Origin: Chloroflexota bacterium
Lineage (GTDB): Bacteria > Chloroflexota > Anaerolineae > DTPP01
Assembly (NCBI GenBank): GCA_012514615.1
Contig: JAAYZY010000363.1
Coordinates: forward strand, 1-7,244
Length of the DNA stretch: 7,244 nucleotides
Reading direction: 5' to 3'
The notes beneath the pieces are model-generated. The model saw only the letters and a program-made list of their open reading frames with translations. It ran no database searches and had not been told where the DNA came from. The translations under genes and the position numbers were made by a program. Below are positions 5,959 to 7,244 of this stretch, one piece after another. How positions within the stretch are numbered: the stretch's first letter is position 1; each line of letters starts with the position of its first letter.

Positions 5959-7244
5959 CTACCAGGCCGATTCCACCTTGATGCCGCTCAAGATCGCCTC
6001 ATCGGCTCGTCGGGAGAGCAGGATGTCGATCTGCCCATCGGTGACTTCGGTTGCGTAGGTGGCGCTCCAGGCAGTGTCGTGACCGGCCAGGGCGAAGAGA
6101 TCTAGGTTGGCCCCGACCACAGCGCCGTTCACGGTGACATCGAAGCGTCGCGTGTCGCTTTGAGCGTAGACCGGCTCGACGAACTGCAGGCTCACCCGGT
6201 AGGCTCCGTTGGGCACGTCGAAGCGGTAGCTGAGCGAAGTGCCGGTGCGGAAGGAGCGGTACAGGGCGTCATCGTCGGTGTTGGCGATCGGGTCCGTAGT
6301 GCCGGGGTCCTGGGCGACGCCGGCGCTGCCCACGTACCCCCAGCCCCCGGCCAGGTAGGCCTTGTCTGCGGCCCAGGTGTGGCCGCTCTGGTCGGTGAAG
6401 GCGGATGCTGACCCCACATTGACTCGCTGTGCGTATGCCGGTGCGGGCGTGGTCGTGGCCGTCTCTGTAGGCGTCGCGCCCCCGGCCTCGGTGGGTGTGC
6501 TTGTGGCGGTGGGCGTCGTGGTGAATGTCGGCGTGGTGGTGAAGGTTGGCGTGGCCGTGGGGACCACGTCGCACGGCACCACCGGCCGCACCAGCGTGCA
6601 GCCTGTCCGTCGCAGCTCGATCAGGTCGATGCGGGCCCCGTCTTCACGGCTGGCCACAACCAGCACGTGGCTGCCCGCCGCCAGATCCCACGAAGAGCCC
6701 ACCTGCACCCAGGTGTAGCCGGAGCTCACCGGGATGTTCTGCAACACCTCGTTGCCATCCACCCGGACGTAGAACGAGTCGGCGTAGTAGTCTGGGGCAT
6801 GCACCCGCATCCACAGGGTGTAGCTGCCCGGGGCCGAGACCGTGAACGGGTACTGCACCGAACCGGCGTTGTCGCCGCTGCCGGCCGGCGCATGGGCGAA
6901 GGCGCAGCGGGAAGCGCTGCCCTCGTGGCTCACGGTCATGGGCGCGGTGAAGGCGCCGTTCTCGGCTTCCCACACGAAGCCCTCGCAGCCTGGCACGTCC
7001 GTGGGCGTCAGGGTCTGGGTGGGCGTGCCGATCGCGGTGGGCTCCGAAGTGGGGGTGTCGGTGGGGGGCGTGGCCGACGGCTGGACCGGCCAGGTTGCCG
7101 TGGGGGTGCGGGTTGGCGTGGGCGAGCCCATGGGCTCCAGCGCCGTGGGGTCGATCTCGCACTGGGGTTCGTCGGTGGTGAGGTAGATGTCTGTGTAGTA
7201 CGACTTGCCCTCGTGGACATACCAGTTGATGGTGGCTGGCTGGC
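5959..7244 (-). CDS. Modular extracellular protein with CBM6/35-like and malectin-like domains, N-terminal part off window
   Basis: The frame is open from the right edge to TAG at 5959-5961, giving 427 visible residues. The ATG at 7131 is internal: the 37 codons before it read as ordinary protein (for example TINWYVHEGKSYYTDIYLTT), so the true N-terminus is missing. Counting from Met at 7131: Thr/Pro-rich linker (2-47); a beta-sandwich resembling CBM6/CBM35 (49-176), starting CEGFVWEAENG, with GSYTLWMRVHAPDYYADSFY (102-121); a second Thr/Pro linker (189-232); then a malectin-like domain (236-390) with RVNVGSASAFTDQSGHTW, YRFDVPNGAYRVSLQFVE and a closing GIKVES. These folds usually bind carbohydrate. 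Five cysteines in the visible part suit an exported protein. There is no C-terminal membrane segment or sorting motif, so any anchor or signal peptide must be in the unseen part. It lies 375 bp upstream of cpaB on the same strand; a pilus-linked adhesin is inference. Confidence 0.8.
   Translation of the reverse strand, partial: QPATINWYVHEGKSYYTDIYLTTDEPQCEIDPTALEPMGSPTPTRTPTATWPVQPSATPPTDTPTSEPTAIGTPTQTLTPTDVPGCEGFVWEAENGAFTAPMTVSHEGSASRCAFAHAPAGSGDNAGSVQYPFTVSAPGSYTLWMRVHAPDYYADSFYVRVDGNEVLQNIPVSSGYTWVQVGSSWDLAAGSHVLVVASREDGARIDLIELRRTGCTLVRPVVPCDVVPTATPTFTTTPTFTTTPTATSTPTEAGGATPTETATTTPAPAYAQRVNVGSASAFTDQSGHTWAADKAYLAGGWGYVGSAGVAQDPGTTDPIANTDDDALYRSFRTGTSLSYRFDVPNGAYRVSLQFVEPVYAQSDTRRFDVTVNGAVVGANLDLFALAGHDTAWSATYATEVTDGQIDILLSRRADEAILSGIKVESAW
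6436..6567 (-). repeat. Thr/Pro-rich linker coding repeat between the two carbohydrate-binding-like domains
   Basis: This encodes residues 189-232 (counting from the Met at 7131), a string of TPT-type steps. It includes FTTTPT twice in tandem at 6508-6543, whose two 18-bp units match at 15 of 18 positions. Such linkers separate domains in exported proteins and may carry O-linked sugars. Tandem units of this sort can expand or contract by slippage. Confidence 0.6.
6991..7128 (-). repeat. Thr/Pro-rich linker coding repeat before the CBM-like domain
   Basis: This encodes residues 2-47 counting from the Met at 7131, beginning GSPTPTRTPTATWP and ending TLTPTDVPG. It separates the cut-off N-terminal domain from the CBM6/35-like domain. 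It is compositionally like the second linker, but no exact long repeat is shared. Confidence 0.55.

Noticed and set aside
7129..7131. ATG at 7131 as the start of the CBM/malectin protein
   Set aside because: The frame stays open with normal protein-like sequence to the window edge, no signal peptide follows this ATG, and it falls at the start of a linker.
1..7244. CRISPR array, tRNA, rRNA, insertion sequence or integrase
   Set aside because: No regularly spaced repeats, cloverleaf with CCA-type end, transposase-like frame or terminal repeats were seen on either strand.

Overview
This window holds most of a Tad (tight adherence, Flp-type pilus) assembly locus. Every convincing gene is on the minus strand, so transcription runs from the right edge to the left. 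In that order the genes are: a modular extracellular protein with a CBM6/35-like and a malectin-like domain (5' end off the window), cpaB/rcpC, cpaE/tadZ with an N-terminal response-regulator receiver domain, cpaF/tadA (assembly ATPase), tadB, and tadC (last few codons off the left edge).

Layout: tadC 1-899; tadB 929-1885; cpaF 1942-3312; cpaE 3345-4625; cpaB 4666-5583; a 375-bp gap rich in inverted repeats, 5584-5958; the CBM/malectin protein 5959-7244. The five Tad genes are separated by only 29-56 bp and each has a recognisable Shine-Dalgarno sequence, so they look like one operon. The 375-bp gap is the only large break. It holds a strong hairpin just past the stop of the surface-protein gene and a perfect 12-bp inverted repeat in the probable cpaB leader.

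Working model: CpaF hydrolyses ATP on the cytoplasmic face and drives the membrane platform TadB/TadC to extrude Flp pilin. CpaE/TadZ is a MinD/ParA-like factor thought to place the machine in the cell, here joined to a phospho-switch domain. CpaB is a membrane-anchored SAF-domain component outside the membrane. The upstream protein could be a surface adhesin or pilus-associated factor that binds carbohydrate; this is inferred from domain content and position only. No pilin, prepilin peptidase, secretin (CpaC/RcpA) or TadD gene is present in the window.

Organism: the DNA is GC-rich. The Thr/Pro-rich linkers of the surface protein, the receiver-CpaE fusion, and the direct cpaB-cpaE junction with no secretin between them fit a monoderm bacterium, most likely Chloroflexota. 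That assignment is inference. Most of the window is a recognisable machine rather than a new system. The least explained parts are the surface protein and the structured leader before cpaB.
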